From NCBI GenBank assembly GCA_002440625.1, contig DJUV01000231.1, forward strand, positions 1 through 15,016: DNA of 15,016 bases, read 5' to 3'. Each line of letters starts with the position of its first letter. Position 1 is the first letter of the stretch. This stretch comes from Rhodobacteraceae bacterium UBA6273. Lineage in GTDB: Bacteria > Pseudomonadota > Alphaproteobacteria > Rhodobacterales > Rhodobacteraceae. The notes beneath the pieces are model-generated. The model had not been told where the DNA came from. It did no database searches and was given only the letters and a program-made list of their open reading frames with translations. Of this stretch, positions 13,970 to 15,016 are shown in pieces. The translations under genes were made by a program, and so were the position numbers.

Positions 13970-14518
13970 ATGCAGGTCCGGATCATCGTGCGCGGCGCAA
14001 TCTTGGCCGGACTGGCTGGTTCCCTCTCCGGCTGCGGCGGAATCGGTTCCGGCGACAGCGGGCTTTTCGGGCGCCGGGAGCCGACGGTCTATACCGGCAC
14101 GACCACCCAATCTGACCGCCCGCGCAACAGCATGACCCGTGAGGAACGCGAGTATGCTGGCGGAGACACGGGCAAGAACTCCAGCATCTGGGACGCGTTC
14201 AACTCCACCGACCCGAACAACACGGTCGAAGTCAACAAGTACCTCTGGCAGGCGTCGCGCGAAGTGCTGAGCTTCCTGCCGATCCAGTCGGTCGATCCGT
14301 TCTCGGGCGTGATCGTCACCGGCTACGGCACCCCGCCCGGCGGCGGCCGCGCCTATCGCGCCACGATCTATGTCACCGACCCGGCGCTCGACGCCCGCTC
14401 GCTCAAGGTCGCGCTTGCCACCCAAGGTGGCCCGGTCGATGCCGCGACCCAGCGCGCCGTCGAGGATGCGATCCTGACCCGTGCGCGGCAGTTGCGCATC
14501 CAGGACAGCAATCTCTGA
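13970..14518 (+). CDS. DUF3576 family lipoprotein
   Basis: Protein of 182 aa. The N-terminus has a lipoprotein signal: hydrophobic core (IIVRGAILAGLAG) and lipobox LSGC with Cys22, followed by Gly, so it should be lipidated and probably sorted to the outer membrane. A Gly/Ser/Thr-rich linker follows to about residue 65. The conserved DUF3576 part begins about IWDAFNSTDPNNTVEVNKYLWQASREVLSFLPIQSVDPFSGVIVTGYG and ends in a beta/alpha segment (YRATIYVTDPALDARSLKVAL, then a C-terminal helix). Function is unknown. In alphaproteobacteria such a gene commonly precedes leuS, as here, sometimes with lptE farther on, which hints at envelope biogenesis. A GTG two codons upstream (13964) is in frame; ATG 13970 has GGGGA seven bases upstream and is preferred. 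Confidence 0.88.
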   Translation: MQVRIIVRGAILAGLAGSLSGCGGIGSGDSGLFGRREPTVYTGTTTQSDRPRNSMTREEREYAGGDTGKNSSIWDAFNSTDPNNTVEVNKYLWQASREVLSFLPIQSVDPFSGVIVTGYGTPPGGGRAYRATIYVTDPALDARSLKVALATQGGPVDAATQRAVEDAILTRARQLRIQDSNL

Positions 14519-14550
14519 CCGCAGGCCGCAAAGCGGTAGCAGCGACACGC

Positions 14551-14578
14551 TGGACCTTGCGCGGCGGCTCGCTATAAC
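14551..14578 (+). promoter_or_regulatory. Putative sigma-70 promoter of leuS
   Basis: TGGACC (14551-14556), 16-base spacer, TATAAC (14573-14578). The -10 matches 5 of 6 positions and the -35 matches 4 of 6. It lies 28 bases before the chosen leuS ATG, so leuS can be transcribed apart from the lipoprotein gene. Confidence 0.5.
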
Positions 14579-14606
14579 CGGCGGGCACCGCTTCGAGGGA
14601 TGAATG

Positions 14607-15016
14607 ATGTCGCGCTACGACCCCGCAGTGATCGAGCCGGAATGGCAGAAGGCCTGGGACAAGGCCGGCTGCTTCACCGCACGGCATGATCCGGCCCGGC
14701 CGAAATACTATGTGCTTGAGATGTTTCCCTATCCTTCGGGGCGCATCCATATCGGCCATGTCCGCAACTACACGATGGGCGACGTCGTGGCGCGCTACAA
14801 GGCGTCCTCGGGCTTTTCGGTCCTGCATCCGATGGGCTGGGACGCATTCGGGATGCCGGCGGAAAACGCCGCGATGGAGCGTGGCGGCCACCCCAAGGAC
14901 TGGACCTACGGCAACATCGCCGACATGCGGGCGCAGATGAAGCCCTTGGGTCTTTCGATCGACTGGGGCCGCGAATTCGCGACCTGCGATCCGGAATACT
15001 ACGGCCAGCAGCAGGC
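14607..15016 (+). CDS. leuS: Leucyl-tRNA synthetase, N-terminal part (3' truncated by window edge)
   Basis: Class I aminoacyl-tRNA synthetase that charges tRNA-Leu with leucine using ATP; cytosolic and essential. The first 136 codons are visible of a protein usually about 850 aa. The N-terminus [21 protein letters not shown] is typical. [22 protein letters not shown] contains the HIGH ATP-binding motif at residues 48-51. [27 protein letters not shown] and the following [18 protein letters not shown] are the conserved LeuRS blocks before the editing domain. Two consecutive in-frame ATGs occur at 14604 and 14607; GAGGGA at 14595-14600 is six bases from the second, which I prefer. The gene lies 88 bp after the DUF3576 lipoprotein gene, with its own likely promoter in the gap. 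Confidence 0.97.
   Translation, partial: MSRYDPAVIEPEWQKAWDKAGCFTARHDPARPKYYVLEMFPYPSGRIHIGHVRNYTMGDVVARYKASSGFSVLHPMGWDAFGMPAENAAMERGGHPKDWTYGNIADMRAQMKPLGLSIDWGREFATCDPEYYGQQQ

Noticed and set aside
1..15016. CRISPR arrays, tRNA genes, insertion sequences, attachment sites
   Set aside because: I looked for direct repeats with regular spacing, tRNA-like cloverleaf ends, transposase motifs and terminal inverted repeats, and saw none.

Overview
The window is ordinary chromosome of an alphaproteobacterium, most likely a member of the Rhodobacteraceae. This rests on the high GC content with GC-ending codons, a Rhodobacter-type 16-strand porin, a DUF3576 lipoprotein directly upstream of leuS, a long-form GTP cyclohydrolase II, a Hint_2-type protein, and an intergenic sequence near 5301-5333 that I recognise from Rhodobacterales genomes. 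I see no phage, transposon, integron, CRISPR array, tRNA or rRNA.

Layout, left to right. The 3' part of gabT (+) runs in from the left edge and ends at a bidirectional hairpin terminator. Facing it is a leftward run of four genes: dapE (lysine and peptidoglycan precursor synthesis), rnr (RNase R), a secreted lytic transglycosylase and an epoxide-hydrolase-like alpha/beta hydrolase. The hydrolase differs in codon use from the rest. A 328-bp gap separates dapE from a divergent Hint-domain gene, which meets xthA (exonuclease III, -) tail to tail. Divergent from xthA is a small exported NTF2-like protein of unknown function. It converges on an OmpR/PhoB-type response regulator across a two-hairpin intergenic region. 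Divergent from the regulator is ribA, whose stop codon overlaps the start of a YkuD-type L,D-transpeptidase-like gene. That gene in turn overlaps the 3' end of yggS (-) by 10 bp. Upstream of yggS, on the same strand but separated by a strong terminator, is a porin. Divergent from the porin are the DUF3576 lipoprotein and the start of leuS, cut by the right edge.

The genes do not form one pathway. Several concern the cell envelope: DapE supplies diaminopimelate, the lytic transglycosylase and the YkuD-fold protein act on or resemble enzymes of peptidoglycan, and the porin and lipoprotein belong to the outer membrane. The others are housekeeping: RNA turnover, DNA repair, riboflavin, PLP homeostasis and tRNA charging. 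I found no convincing new multi-gene system. The points most worth a second look are single-gene oddities: a Hint domain without its nucleophilic Cys, a RibA with a degenerate RibB-like N-terminus, and an EF-hand-like loop in the porin. Several unassigned intergenic structures are also listed.
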